From NCBI GenBank assembly GCA_964522665.1, contig CAZFVY010000058.1:1-41996 (forward strand): a DNA stretch of 41,996 nucleotides, in the 5' to 3' direction. The notes below the pieces were generated by a model. It searched no databases and was not told the origin of the DNA. It saw only the letters and a list, made by a program, of their open reading frames with translations. The DNA comes from CAZFVY01 sp964522665. GTDB lineage: Bacteria > Verrucomicrobiota > Verrucomicrobiia > Limisphaerales > CAZFVY01. Position numbers and translations under genes: made by a program. Of this stretch, positions 7,783-16,331 are shown piece by piece; within the stretch, counting starts at the first letter, position 1, and the number at the start of each line of letters is the position of its first letter.

Positions 7783-10221
7783 ATGAATGATATTCGATTC
7801 GCGGTTCGCCAACTGTTCAAAAACCCGGTGTTTACGGCGGTGGCGTTGCTTTCGTTGGCGTTGGGCATTGGCGCCAATACCGCGTTGTACGGCGTGGTGT
7901 ACGGCGTGTTGATCAGCCCCTATCCGTACGCGCGGCCGGAAAAAATGTGGTGGCCGGGCCTGCGGGGCCTGAACGCGACCGAGGGGCTAAGCATCCGATC
8001 CTACCGTTTGAACGATTTTCAGGAACTGGCAAAGCTGCCTGCCTTCGAGGACGCGATGGCGACCAGCAGCGGGGACGAAATGTTGCTCGCGGGTGAATTC
8101 TCGCCGGAGAGCGTGCGGGCGGTGCGGCTGACCAGCGGCGGGTTTCACTTTCTCGGCGTGGCTCCGGTGATTGGCCGCACCCTGGGGCCTTCCGACCTTC
8201 GGCCCGATGGCGAACCGGAGCCGGTCGTCGTGTTGAGCTACCGGATCTGGCAACGACTCTTCGCCGGTCGTCCCGACGCGCTCGGCAAAACCGTGCGTTT
8301 GAACGACCAACCCTACACGATCGTCGGCGTCATGCCGCCACGGTTCGGATGGTACACCGGCGACGGCCTCTGGCTGCTGCTGGGCACGGACCGGCGTGAC
8401 TCGCGGATGGTCAATCCGCTCGTACGACTGAAGCCCGGGGTGACGCGCCTGGCGGCGGAGCAACAGTTGCACACCCTGCACCAGGAACTGGCCAAGTCCA
8501 ATCCGGGCGGGTTCCCGCGCGAGGGGTTCACCACGGCCCTGACCAATTATCTCGACGTGACGGTGGCCAGCTTTGAAATGCGGACCAGCCTGCGATTGCT
8601 GTTTGGCGCCGTCGCGTTCCTCTTATTGATCGCGTGCGCGAACGTCGCCAACCTTCAGTTGGCGCGCGGGGCGTCGCGCGCGCGCGAGATGGCGATCCGG
8701 CTTTCGATTGGCGCCAGCCGCGCGCGGCTGACGCGGCAATTGCTCACCGAGAGCGTCGTGCTCTCGCTGGCCGGAGGCGTGCTCGGACTAGTGGTCGCGG
8801 TTGGCGCCACCCAGCTGATGGTGGCGTTGATGCCCACGTTCTACGTGCCGAATGAGGCTAGTATCGAGGTGAACGGATACGTGCTTTGCTTTTGCCTGAT
8901 CATCTCCCTTTTCACCGGCATTCTCTTTGGTCTGGCGCCGGCGCTCCAATTATCGCGCTCGGATTTGACCGGGCCGCTTAAGGACGGCGGGCGAAGCGCG
9001 GGGGCTTCGTCGGAGGGCGGACGAACGCGGGCGGCGCTGGTCATTGTCGAGGTCGCGCTGGCGGTCGTGCTCTTGGTCAGCGCGGGGTTGACCGCGCGCA
9101 GTTTCGCGGCGCTGCACCGCGTCGATCTCGGTTTTCAGCCGGAGCGGGTCCTGCTGGTGGATCTCCCGTTGGGGGCCAAGCGTTTTGGGACGTTGGAACG
9201 CCGCAATCAATTCTCCCGCGAACTTTTGGCGCGGGTGGAAAACCTGCCCGGCGTGGTCGCGGCGTCGGTCGGAAACGGCGGGCTGCCCTTCGGCGGCCCC
9301 AGCTCCGGCTTTTCGCTCGAAGGTCAGCCCGCGGTGGAGAATCAACGGCTCACCGTCAATCTGATTAGCGCGGATTTCCCGCGTACGCTGGGTATTCCGT
9401 TGCGCCGGGGGCGCCTGTTGACAAGGCGAGAGATTGACGCGGGCGAACCGCTCGCGCTGATCAATGAGACGGCCGCCAAGCTCTGGCGGAATGGCGAAGA
9501 CCCGCTCGGCCGGCGAGTACGATTCGACGCGCTGAAGGGGATCGGGAACCCGAACGTGTTTCAGCCGACCAATGTCGAGCCGGTCGTGACCGTTGTGGGC
9601 GTCATCGGGGACACCCGGAATGACGGCGTGCGGAACGATCCGCAGCCGGTGGCGTTGGTTCCGTACACGTTGATCGCGCCGCCACGGCGAACTTTGGCGG
9701 TGCGCGCGTTGGGCGACCCCAAGGCGCTCTTTAACTCCATCCGGGCGGTCGCGCGGGAGATGGACCCTGAACTGCCGTTGGGCCAGCCGGGCACGATCGA
9801 AGATGTGCTCGGTACCGAGATGGCGCAACCGCGCTTCGTCATGGCGTTGTTTGGACTTTTCGCGACGCTCGGACTGGCTCTCGCGATCGCGGGAATCTAC
9901 AGCGTGCTCTCGTTCGTGGTGACCAAGCGAACCCACGAGATTGGGGTGCGGATGGCCCTCGGCGCGCAACGACGCGACGTGCTCCGTCTCATCCTGCGCG
10001 CGGGTGGTGGTCTGGTGATTCCTGGATTGATCATCGGCGTGTTCACCAGCCTCGGCGCGGCGCGTTTGCTGCGCAGCCAGCTTTTCGAGATCACGACGGT
10101 GGACCCGGTATCGTTCGTCGGGGTCGTGGCCCTGTTAAGCGCGGTCGCCGTCGCCGCCTGTTACATTCCGGCTCGGCGCGCGACCAAAGTCGATCCGATG
10201 GTAGCGTTGAGGTACGAGTAA
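7783..10221 (+). CDS. ADOP-type ABC transporter permease (duplicated MacB/FtsX permease)
   Basis: An 812-residue membrane protein. It starts MNDIRFAVRQLFKNPVFTAV, has a first transmembrane helix at about 17-40, then a MacB-type periplasmic core domain (about 45-255), three FtsX helices (about 275-400), a second helix plus core domain (about 420-660) and a final FtsX block (about 685-805) ending in PARRATKVDPMVALRYE. This tandem arrangement defines the acidobacterial duplicated orphan permease (ADOP) group common in Acidobacteria and Verrucomicrobia. Family knowledge suggests MacB-like efflux or mechanotransmission using an ATPase encoded elsewhere. No MacB-type ATPase is adjacent; the lolD-like ATPase at 12.1 kb belongs with its own permease. 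Substrate unknown. Confidence 0.9.
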   Translation: MNDIRFAVRQLFKNPVFTAVALLSLALGIGANTALYGVVYGVLISPYPYARPEKMWWPGLRGLNATEGLSIRSYRLNDFQELAKLPAFEDAMATSSGDEMLLAGEFSPESVRAVRLTSGGFHFLGVAPVIGRTLGPSDLRPDGEPEPVVVLSYRIWQRLFAGRPDALGKTVRLNDQPYTIVGVMPPRFGWYTGDGLWLLLGTDRRDSRMVNPLVRLKPGVTRLAAEQQLHTLHQELAKSNPGGFPREGFTTALTNYLDVTVASFEMRTSLRLLFGAVAFLLLIACANVANLQLARGASRAREMAIRLSIGASRARLTRQLLTESVVLSLAGGVLGLVVAVGATQLMVALMPTFYVPNEASIEVNGYVLCFCLIISLFTGILFGLAPALQLSRSDLTGPLKDGGRSAGASSEGGRTRAALVIVEVALAVVLLVSAGLTARSFAALHRVDLGFQPERVLLVDLPLGAKRFGTLERRNQFSRELLARVENLPGVVAASVGNGGLPFGGPSSGFSLEGQPAVENQRLTVNLISADFPRTLGIPLRRGRLLTRREIDAGEPLALINETAAKLWRNGEDPLGRRVRFDALKGIGNPNVFQPTNVEPVVTVVGVIGDTRNDGVRNDPQPVALVPYTLIAPPRRTLAVRALGDPKALFNSIRAVAREMDPELPLGQPGTIEDVLGTEMAQPRFVMALFGLFATLGLALAIAGIYSVLSFVVTKRTHEIGVRMALGAQRRDVLRLILRAGGGLVIPGLIIGVFTSLGAARLLRSQLFEITTVDPVSFVGVVALLSAVAVAACYIPARRATKVDPMVALRYE

Positions 10222-10399
10222 GAGCGCGTCCGTTTTGGAAATCAACGATGCGGTGCGGAGGGCAGGCCGGGCGCGATCGCCTGCGCGTCGGTCCAGGCTG
10301 ATTGCGGATCATGTTTGGGGTTTGAGAAAACGATCGGTTTGTTGCATTGAAAATCGAGCGATTTTGGATAAGTTTTCTACGTTAGTCAGCGTTATCACT

Positions 10400-10786
10400 A
10401 TGCAAATTCGCATCAAAAGCACACCACCTGGCGAAGCTCCAGAGCATATTCGGCAGTCGTGGATTGGAGTGGTGATTCCAGTCCCGCCGCGTTTCATCGG
10501 TCGTCGGAGTGGTGTCGGATTTGGCGTTCTATCCGGACCAAAGAGTCGGCTAATTGCTCGGTTTGCCGCCTTGATTGGTTTCGGCCGTCGGTATGCGGGC
10601 TATACGGTTGAGTCCCGTGTCGCGATCGATCTGCTGGCTGCTCGATCGCGAGAGGCAGCAGGTTGGTGGCGTCATAATGCGTCACATTTTACCGAGTCGG
10701 GACGCTATTTTCTATTCGCAGCCGAGTCGTGCGAGGAGGTTCCAGAGCAGACCGCATTGCCTAATAAATCGCCCGAGCTGATCTGA
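10400..10786 (+). CDS. Conserved hypothetical protein
   Basis: A 128-residue protein of no recognised function. It begins MQIRIKSTPPGEAPEHIRQS, has a central GVVIPVPPRF strand-like region and a C-terminal half rich in Trp/Phe (AAGWWRHNA, GRYFLFAAESCEEVP). I recall unnamed proteins with the same 'PPGEAPE..R..W.G' start, 'AA.WW' middle and 'F.F....CE' end, so it is probably a real family. The frame is open back to 10235, but ATG 10400 matches that family start. The region is visibly lower in GC than the transporter genes on both sides. It sits alone with gaps of 178 and 70 nt, so it is probably monocistronic. Confidence 0.6.
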   Translation: MQIRIKSTPPGEAPEHIRQSWIGVVIPVPPRFIGRRSGVGFGVLSGPKSRLIARFAALIGFGRRYAGYTVESRVAIDLLAARSREAAGWWRHNASHFTESGRYFLFAAESCEEVPEQTALPNKSPELI

Positions 10787-10856
10787 TTTCAAACTGAGCC
10801 ACTACATCCAGTCTGCGTTCGTTGACACCGCCGGGGAGCGCGGCTAGCCTGCGCGG

Positions 10857-12131
10857 GTGTCTAGGTTGCCGTTTGAATTGCTGCTGGCGCTGCGTTATGT
10901 CCGTCCGAAACGGACGTTCGTTTCCGTCATCACGCTCATCTCGGTAATCGGCGTCATGTTGGGGGTGGCCGTCTTGATTATTGTCATCAGCGTGATGACC
11001 GGTTTCGACGAGCAATTGCGCGAAAAACTCGTTGGATTCAACGCCCATTTGCGCGTCACCCGTTCCGACGACACCATGCATGATTACGCGGGCCTGCTGA
11101 AAACGATTTCGGCGGTCCCGGGCGTCCGGGGCGTGGCTCCCTACGTGTTGGGTCCCGTGCTGGTGGAAACCGAGCCGGACAACAACGTCAATCCCCAAGT
11201 CCACGCGCCTTTACTGAGGGGGATCGATCCGCGGCTGGAGAACAAGATCAGCTCGCTGCCGACGAGCATTAAATACGGCGCCTTCGACGTGAGCCGAAAC
11301 GGGGTGTTGATTGGCTCGCAGTTCGCTCGGATGCTCGGTTTGCGCGTGGGGGATCGGGTCAATATCTATTCGGCTCGCATCTTCCGGAAGATGAAAGAGT
11401 CCCACGCCAAGGGCGAACAGGAACTCGCGTTGCCGGACGAGTACACCGTTCGAGGAATCTTTGAGGTTGGCTTCTGGGAATATGACTACGGGTTTATCAT
11501 CGCCTCGCTCGGCGACGCTCAGGATATGTATGAGTTGGGGGAGGATGTTCACGGGTTGCTCGTCATGCTGGACGATCCCTATAAGGCGACGGAAATCGGC
11601 CTCAAGCTGCTGACCCAGTTGGGCGGCCACTACCGCGTGACCACTTGGGAAGATGAGAACCGGCACTTGCTGGACGCGCTGGTGGTGGAGAAGAAAATGA
11701 TGTTTTACATTTCGTTTTTTGTCGTGATCGTGGCGGCGTTCGGCATCACGAGCGTACTCATTACCTTCGTGGTCCAGAAGACGCGGGAAATCGGCATGCT
11801 GAAGGCGCTCGGCGCGACCAGCGGGCAGGTCATGTGGCTCTTTCTTACGCAGAGCTTTGTGGTCGGCATCCTCGGCGTCTGCAGTGGACTCGGCTTGGGC
11901 GTGCTGGCGGTGTCGTGGCGGAATGAGTTTTTGGAATTCATGCGCCGGCTTACCCAAATGGACCTCTTCCCGCCGGACATTTACGTTTTCAATCAACTGC
12001 CGGCGCACATCAAATTCGGTGACGTGGCGATCATTTGCGGCGGCTCACTGGTCATTTGTGTTCTGGCGGGGTTGTTCCCGGCCTGGAACGCCGGCCGCTT
12101 GCGACCGGTTGATGCGCTCCGTCATGAATGA
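10857..12131 (+). CDS. Lipoprotein-releasing ABC transporter permease, LolC/LolE type
   Basis: A 424-residue inner-membrane permease that should extract mature lipoproteins for transfer to the outer membrane with the ATPase encoded next. It begins LPFELLLALRYVRPKRTFVS, then a first transmembrane helix with GVMLGVAVLIIVISVMTGF, a periplasmic domain (about 50-270), and three C-terminal helices with the FtsX-type motif KTREIGMLKALGAT. It ends VDALRHE. Only one permease gene is present, as in lineages using a single LolC/E hybrid (LolF) in place of separate LolC and LolE. The start is GTG 10857. Its 3' end overlaps lolD by 8 nt, which suggests translational coupling. Confidence 0.9.
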   Translation: MSRLPFELLLALRYVRPKRTFVSVITLISVIGVMLGVAVLIIVISVMTGFDEQLREKLVGFNAHLRVTRSDDTMHDYAGLLKTISAVPGVRGVAPYVLGPVLVETEPDNNVNPQVHAPLLRGIDPRLENKISSLPTSIKYGAFDVSRNGVLIGSQFARMLGLRVGDRVNIYSARIFRKMKESHAKGEQELALPDEYTVRGIFEVGFWEYDYGFIIASLGDAQDMYELGEDVHGLLVMLDDPYKATEIGLKLLTQLGGHYRVTTWEDENRHLLDALVVEKKMMFYISFFVVIVAAFGITSVLITFVVQKTREIGMLKALGATSGQVMWLFLTQSFVVGILGVCSGLGLGVLAVSWRNEFLEFMRRLTQMDLFPPDIYVFNQLPAHIKFGDVAIICGGSLVICVLAGLFPAWNAGRLRPVDALRHE

Positions 12132-12846
12132 GCCAGCGAGCATCGGGTTGACCGGCACCCCGGACCAAACGCAGCCGCCTTTGCTCGTCGCGCGCGATTT
12201 GGTCAAAACCTATCGCCTGGGCCGACGTTCGGTCGAAGTTCTGCGCGGCGTCGGACTAACGTTGAACCGCGGCGACTTCGTCGCGGTCCGCGGCGCTTCG
12301 GGTTCCGGCAAGAGCACCTTGCTGCATTTGCTGGGGGGATTGGATTTGCCGAACGCGGGCCAGATTCAATTCGCCGGTCTGGATCTCGCCAAACTTTCCT
12401 CCCTCAAGTTGGCTCGCCTGCGAAACCTGAGGATCGGATTCATCTTTCAGGCCTACCACTTGCTGCCCGAATTGGACGCGCTTGAGAACGTCTGTTTGCC
12501 CGCGCGGATGGCGCGCATCCCGGCGGGCCGCGCTGAAGTAATCGGGCGGGAACTGTTGACCGCGATGGGGTTGGCGGAACGGATGGATCACAAGCCCCAC
12601 GAGCTTTCGGGCGGCGAACAGCAGCGAGTCGCCATCGCGCGGGCCTTGATTAATCGCCCCGATTTGATCCTCGCCGACGAGCCAACCGGCAACCTGGATT
12701 CACGCACGGGCCAGGAAATCATCGACGTCCTGTGCGCTCTGCGAGCGGAGCGGAACGCGACGTTGATCATCGCGACGCACGACCCGAATGTCGCCGCGCG
12801 CGCGCCCCGGGTGTTAGACTTGGCCGACGGCAAAACGATCGGCTAA
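12124..12846 (+). CDS. lolD: Lipoprotein-releasing ABC transporter ATP-binding protein
   Basis: A 240-residue ABC ATPase predicted to power lipoprotein release with the permease just upstream. Walker A GASGSGKST (57-65), signature LSGGEQQR (161-168), Walker B LILADEP (181-187) and switch His219 are all intact. The FIFQAYHLLPELDALENV stretch is typical of the LolD/MacB/FtsE group. ATG 12124 overlaps the permease stop by 8 nt; the frame is open further upstream but that part lies inside the permease gene. The pairing with a LolC/E permease is what favours LolD over MacB. Confidence 0.92.
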   Translation: MNEPASIGLTGTPDQTQPPLLVARDLVKTYRLGRRSVEVLRGVGLTLNRGDFVAVRGASGSGKSTLLHLLGGLDLPNAGQIQFAGLDLAKLSSLKLARLRNLRIGFIFQAYHLLPELDALENVCLPARMARIPAGRAEVIGRELLTAMGLAERMDHKPHELSGGEQQRVAIARALINRPDLILADEPTGNLDSRTGQEIIDVLCALRAERNATLIIATHDPNVAARAPRVLDLADGKTIG

Positions 12847-12911
12847 TTGCGGCGGGCGGGGCGAAGTCAACCGGGGGCTTCCAAACCGTGACGATCGGCT
12901 TAACGGATGGG

Positions 12912-13283
12912 TCAGCGTTTGTAGTCGAGCGCCCGATGGACCTCCATGAGCAATTGATCCAACGGCAGCGTTTTACTGAGATAGCCGACGGCGCCCCGAT
13001 CACGAGCCTCCTGGAGAAGCTCCTCGTCAAATCCCATGCCCGTCAGGATTATCACCGGCAGAGCCGGGTCCAGCGCCTTGATCGACGTGAGCAGTTGCAT
13101 CCCGTCTTCGTTGCCCAACGCCAAATCGAGAATGACCAAATGCACCTGCCCGTCCTGGAGTTGCTTTAACGACTCCGCGACGTTGGTGGTGACGCTTACC
13201 TGGTAGCCGCGCCGTTTAAAAAACGCGGCTAGGAGATCGCGGACCGGCGCCTCGTCGTCGATAACAAGGATGTGTTGCTTCAT
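12912..13283 (-). CDS. Stand-alone response regulator receiver (CheY-like)
   Basis: A 123-residue single-domain receiver with the full phosphorylation pocket: acidic pair D9-D10, phosphoacceptor D53 (VILDLALGNEDG), switch T81 and K104. No output domain is present, so it probably acts by protein contact or as a phosphorelay intermediate. No histidine kinase is in the window, so it is an orphan. ATG 13283 (MKQHILVIDDE) is the canonical start; an extension to 13334 in the same frame looks unconserved. It is convergent with lolD and divergent from the TPR gene. Confidence 0.88.
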   Translation of the reverse strand: MKQHILVIDDEAPVRDLLAAFFKRRGYQVSVTTNVAESLKQLQDGQVHLVILDLALGNEDGMQLLTSIKALDPALPVIILTGMGFDEELLQEARDRGAVGYLSKTLPLDQLLMEVHRALDYKR

Positions 13284-13342
13284 AAAGGTCCTTGCGGTAC
13301 CATCCCTGCTCAGTGGGCCTAAGACAAGCACCAAAATCCCGT

Positions 13343-13362
13343 CCCCCGGGGAATTCCGGGGG
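13343..13362. promoter_or_regulatory. Inverted repeat in the divergent region between receiver and TPR genes
   Basis: Perfect 7-bp arms CCCCCGG/CCGGGGG separated by GGAATT lie about 60 nt upstream of the receiver gene and about 145 nt upstream of the TPR gene. No T-run follows on either side, so an operator or RNA hairpin is more likely than a terminator. Function inferred from position only. Confidence 0.3.
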
Positions 13363-13507
13363 ATCGATTTAGTGGATCACCCGGCTGGTCGCCCGCGGTG
13401 GAATCTGGTAAAGAGGCAAAAACGGTCTGTTGCGCTATGGGAAGGACGAAACGAATCAAGACGAATCACGGTATGACCGGCGCGGGTCAGTCCGGCGTCT
13501 TTGTGAG

Positions 13508-14011
13508 ATGCAATCGCTGGAACCTCCCGACAGCCACTATCTGATCGCGGCCTACGGCTGGATCGAATTGGGAAATTTCCGTGAAGCGACCGCGGAATTG
13601 GAGCAAATTCACGCGGCGTTGCGGAGGCATCCGGAGGTTTTGCAGGCGCGCTGGATGATCCACGCCGGTTTGAAGGATTGGGAGACCTGCGTCGAAATCG
13701 CGCGTGAAACCATCGCGGCGGCGGCCGACAGTCCGGCCGGTTGGATCAATCAGTCGAACGCGCTCTATTATTTGAAACGGACGCAGGAAGCATACGACCG
13801 GCTGGTTCCGGCGACCAAGTTGTTTCCCGGAGATTACATGGTGCCCTACAACTTAGCCTGCTACGCGTGTCAGTTGGGCCGGCTGGACGAGGCCGCCGAA
13901 CTCTTAAAACACGCCATGAGCGTCGCGAAAGGTTTTAACATTCGCAAAATGGCCCTGAGCGATCCCGATCTTACGCCCTTGCGCCAGCGATTCAACGGGT
14001 TGCCGGTCTGA
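13508..14011 (+). CDS. Tetratricopeptide repeat protein
   Basis: A 167-residue soluble protein with TPR-like helix pairs. Examples are YGWIELGNFREATAELEQI (about 14-34), a repeat around WMIHAGLKDWETCVEIARET, and YNLACYACQLGRLDEAAELL (about 123-142). The 'YNLACYACQLG' element is typical of TPR end-of-group repeats. No signal peptide or catalytic motif is seen. TPR proteins act as scaffolds, so the partner is unknown; the neighbouring Sel1-repeat gene starts only 37 nt downstream and may be co-expressed. ATG 13508 follows a short GAG and begins MQSLEPPDSHY; the frame continues upstream to 13430 without coding character. Confidence 0.8.
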   Translation: MQSLEPPDSHYLIAAYGWIELGNFREATAELEQIHAALRRHPEVLQARWMIHAGLKDWETCVEIARETIAAAADSPAGWINQSNALYYLKRTQEAYDRLVPATKLFPGDYMVPYNLACYACQLGRLDEAAELLKHAMSVAKGFNIRKMALSDPDLTPLRQRFNGLPV

Positions 14012-14048
14012 CGGCGCCTTTCATACGCAATCGCGAGATAATCGCCGC

Positions 14049-15398
14049 ATGTCCGTAATCTCTCAACCACTCCGAACGGCGGCGGAACGGGGCGACCCGG
14101 AGTCGCAGTTCAAGCTCGGAGTCATGTTTGCGCGCGGCGACGGCGTTCCGCGTGACAACGCCATGGCGGTTCGCTGGTACCGGCGGGCCGCCGAGCAGGG
14201 CTACGCCGCCGCGCAATTCAATCTGGGCGTCATGTGCGACCGGGGGCAGGGCCTCCGCCAGAATCGCGGTGAAGCCGCCCGCTGGTATCGCAAGGCGGCG
14301 GAACAGGGGATCGCCGAGGCGCAGGTCAATCTTGGCCACCTCTTTTTCCGCGGCCAAGGCGTGCCGCAAAACTTCGCGACCGCGGAGCATTGGTACCGGC
14401 TCGCCGCCGACGCTGGCTTCGCCGAGGCGCAATACATTCTCGGATTGATGTCCAGCTTGGGACAGGGGCGCGCGCAGGATGACGCGGAAGCCGCCGTCTG
14501 GTATCGCGCCGCGGCGGAACAGGGACACTCTTTAGCGCAGGCGACCCTTGGTTTACTCCACGCGGAAGGCCATGGCGTACCTCGCGACGACCGCGAAGCG
14601 CTTCGGTGGTATCAAAAGGCGGCGGACAAAGGTGAGCTGCTGGCCGTTACCAATTTAGGCCTGATGTATTTGCATGGGCGAGGCGTCGGAAGGGACTACG
14701 CGGTCGCCCTTAGATGGTTGCGCCGGGCGGCGGAGAAAGGGGACCCGGTGGCCCAGTTTACCTTGGGCAGTTTGTGCGATCAGGGCGAGGGGACGCGGCA
14801 GGATTTTGCCGAGGCCGTAAAATGGTATCATCAGGCGGCGGCGCAGGGACACGCGCAGGCGCAGGCGAACCTCGGCGTCATGTACGATCAGGGACTCGGG
14901 GTTGACCAGAGTGACGATGAGGCGGTCAAGTGGTTCTTCAAGGCGGCCAAGAAGGGTAACGCCTGGGGCCAGGTCAATCTGGCGTTGAAGTATTCCGCCG
15001 GCGAGGGATTGCCGCAGGATTTCACCCAAGCGGCAGCGTGGTACCGCAAGGCCGCGGACACCGGCAACGCTTGGGGACAGAATAGCTTGGGCTACGCCTA
15101 CGCTTGCGGGCAAGGGGTGGAGCAAGATGACGTTGAGGCCGTGTTCTGGTACGTCAAGGCGGCGGAACAGGGTTACAGCCTGGCGCAGTCAAACTTGGGC
15201 GAGTGCTATCGCGATGGCAAGGGCGTTGCTCAAGACCGACCGGAGGCGTACAAATGGTTCGCGCTGGCTGCGGCTCAGGGCGATCCGGAGGCCGTCGAAC
15301 TGCGCGATCGCTTGACCGCGGAGTTGTCCGCGGAAGACCTCGCGGAGGGTAATCGCCGCGCCGAACGGTTTCGCTGCGCCGAGTCGGGTCCGTCGTAG
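14049..15398 (+). CDS. Sel1-repeat protein (11 repeats)
   Basis: A 449-residue protein built almost entirely from 36-residue Sel1-like repeats. I count eleven full copies from about residue 15 to 410, each with the pattern G-x3-AQ-x2-LG-x6-G-x-G-x2-D-x3-A-x2-WY-x2-AA-x2, plus a degenerate twelfth and a charged tail. No signal peptide was seen, so it is probably cytoplasmic. Sel1 solenoids mediate protein-protein contacts in signalling and quality control; nothing shows which partner this one binds. The repeats are well diverged from each other at DNA level. ATG 14049 has no obvious ribosome binding site. Confidence 0.92.
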   Translation: MSVISQPLRTAAERGDPESQFKLGVMFARGDGVPRDNAMAVRWYRRAAEQGYAAAQFNLGVMCDRGQGLRQNRGEAARWYRKAAEQGIAEAQVNLGHLFFRGQGVPQNFATAEHWYRLAADAGFAEAQYILGLMSSLGQGRAQDDAEAAVWYRAAAEQGHSLAQATLGLLHAEGHGVPRDDREALRWYQKAADKGELLAVTNLGLMYLHGRGVGRDYAVALRWLRRAAEKGDPVAQFTLGSLCDQGEGTRQDFAEAVKWYHQAAAQGHAQAQANLGVMYDQGLGVDQSDDEAVKWFFKAAKKGNAWGQVNLALKYSAGEGLPQDFTQAAAWYRKAADTGNAWGQNSLGYAYACGQGVEQDDVEAVFWYVKAAEQGYSLAQSNLGECYRDGKGVAQDRPEAYKWFALAAAQGDPEAVELRDRLTAELSAEDLAEGNRRAERFRCAESGPS

Positions 15399-15454
15399 GT
15401 CTTAGGGCCTTCGAGACGCTCTGAGTCGCGACGGCATTTGTTCAACGATTTTGA

Positions 15455-15913
15455 ATGTTCGATTTTCAGATTTGGGTTGAACAACCCGGGCGCATCTCTC
15501 ACCTTTGGTTCGTGGCGAAATCTCCGCTGGGTCGAGGATTGGGAAACCTGTTACATCCGCCTGCCAATGGCAGCGGAGCGAAAACGCCTGCTCCGACGCT
15601 GCTCCACGCTCCGGGCTCCGATTCATTAACCGGTTTGCCGCTCTTGTTGGGAGGAAACGCGACGGGCAAGAAACCGTTCACTGGTCCGCCCGCGAGCGCC
15701 CGTCCAGCGGAAACCGCGAGCAAACGCGGCGTCGCGTGGGGTTATTTCGTGGCGGATTTGGTGCTGAGCGGGCAGGCGGCGCTAATCGTTTATCGTCGGA
15801 CCGCGCCGCTCCAGTGGTGGGAAGCGGGGCTTTGCTCGCTGGCGGTGGGGCTGGGATGCTGGCTGAGCTGCCAAGCCTTCGGCGGCGGCCAAGCCGGCGA
15901 TCCGTCGGCGTGA
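15455..15913 (+). CDS. Hypothetical small membrane protein (start uncertain)
   Basis: The frame encodes up to 152 residues. The C-terminal 60 residues look protein-like, with two hydrophobic segments (AWGYFVADLVLSGQAALIVY and AGLCSLAVGLGCWLSCQAF) separated by a short polar loop, RRTAPLQWW. The N-terminal 60-70 residues are low-complexity and may not be translated. TTG 15635 is an alternative start; no good ATG lies in the second half. The family was not recognised. It may be a real two-helix membrane protein or a chance open frame. Confidence 0.35.
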   Translation: MFDFQIWVEQPGRISHLWFVAKSPLGRGLGNLLHPPANGSGAKTPAPTLLHAPGSDSLTGLPLLLGGNATGKKPFTGPPASARPAETASKRGVAWGYFVADLVLSGQAALIVYRRTAPLQWWEAGLCSLAVGLGCWLSCQAFGGGQAGDPSA

Positions 15914-15926
15914 AAATCGCGCGCGC

Positions 15927-16190
15927 TCAAGGGCGCGGCACGTTCTGCAGAACGTAGAGCGCGACGGCGGTGTCGTGGTCCTCGATCAGCTTTTTGGCGA
16001 GCACCTGAACGGCCAAGGGGTGCAAGGCTTCCAGCTTCTGTTTCAAGGTCAGCTTCGGGTCCTCCATCTTGACGATGAGGTCCACGATCTCGGTTCGGCT
16101 GCCGATCCGATCCGCAATCTCGTTGTGGTCGAGTTTTTTGTTCAGCGCCAGGTTGACGATCTGACTGTAACTTGCTTTGTCGTAGTACAT
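15927..16190 (-). CDS. Small conserved hypothetical protein
   Basis: An 87-residue, helix-rich, charged protein (MYYDKASYSQIVNLALNKKL, then HNEIADRIGSRTEIVDLIVKMEDPKLTLKQKLEALHPLAVQVL). The SYSQIVNLAL...EIADRIGSRTEIVDLI part could form a helix-turn-helix-like fold, but no known domain is recognised. Codon use is coherent, and ATG 16190 is preceded by an AT-rich TTATATTA stretch that could be a -10 region. It stands alone between the putative membrane protein and kdgK. Confidence 0.6.
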   Translation of the reverse strand: MYYDKASYSQIVNLALNKKLDHNEIADRIGSRTEIVDLIVKMEDPKLTLKQKLEALHPLAVQVLAKKLIEDHDTAVALYVLQNVPRP

Positions 16191-16331
16191 AGTCGTCGCT
16201 AATATAACCTAGAATCGGCGCCGGGAGGGTCCAATCTTGCTAATGTTTTGGGGCGGACGGGCTTGGCGGATCCGCGCGCCTGCCCGGGGCGACCCTTGAC
16301 CACTATGAGGCCCGAGGCTGGCATTCCTCGC

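Noticed and set aside
8950..9969. 339-codon leftward open frame inside the ADOP gene
   Set aside because: Low-complexity Arg/His-rich shadow; the sense frame has full permease architecture.
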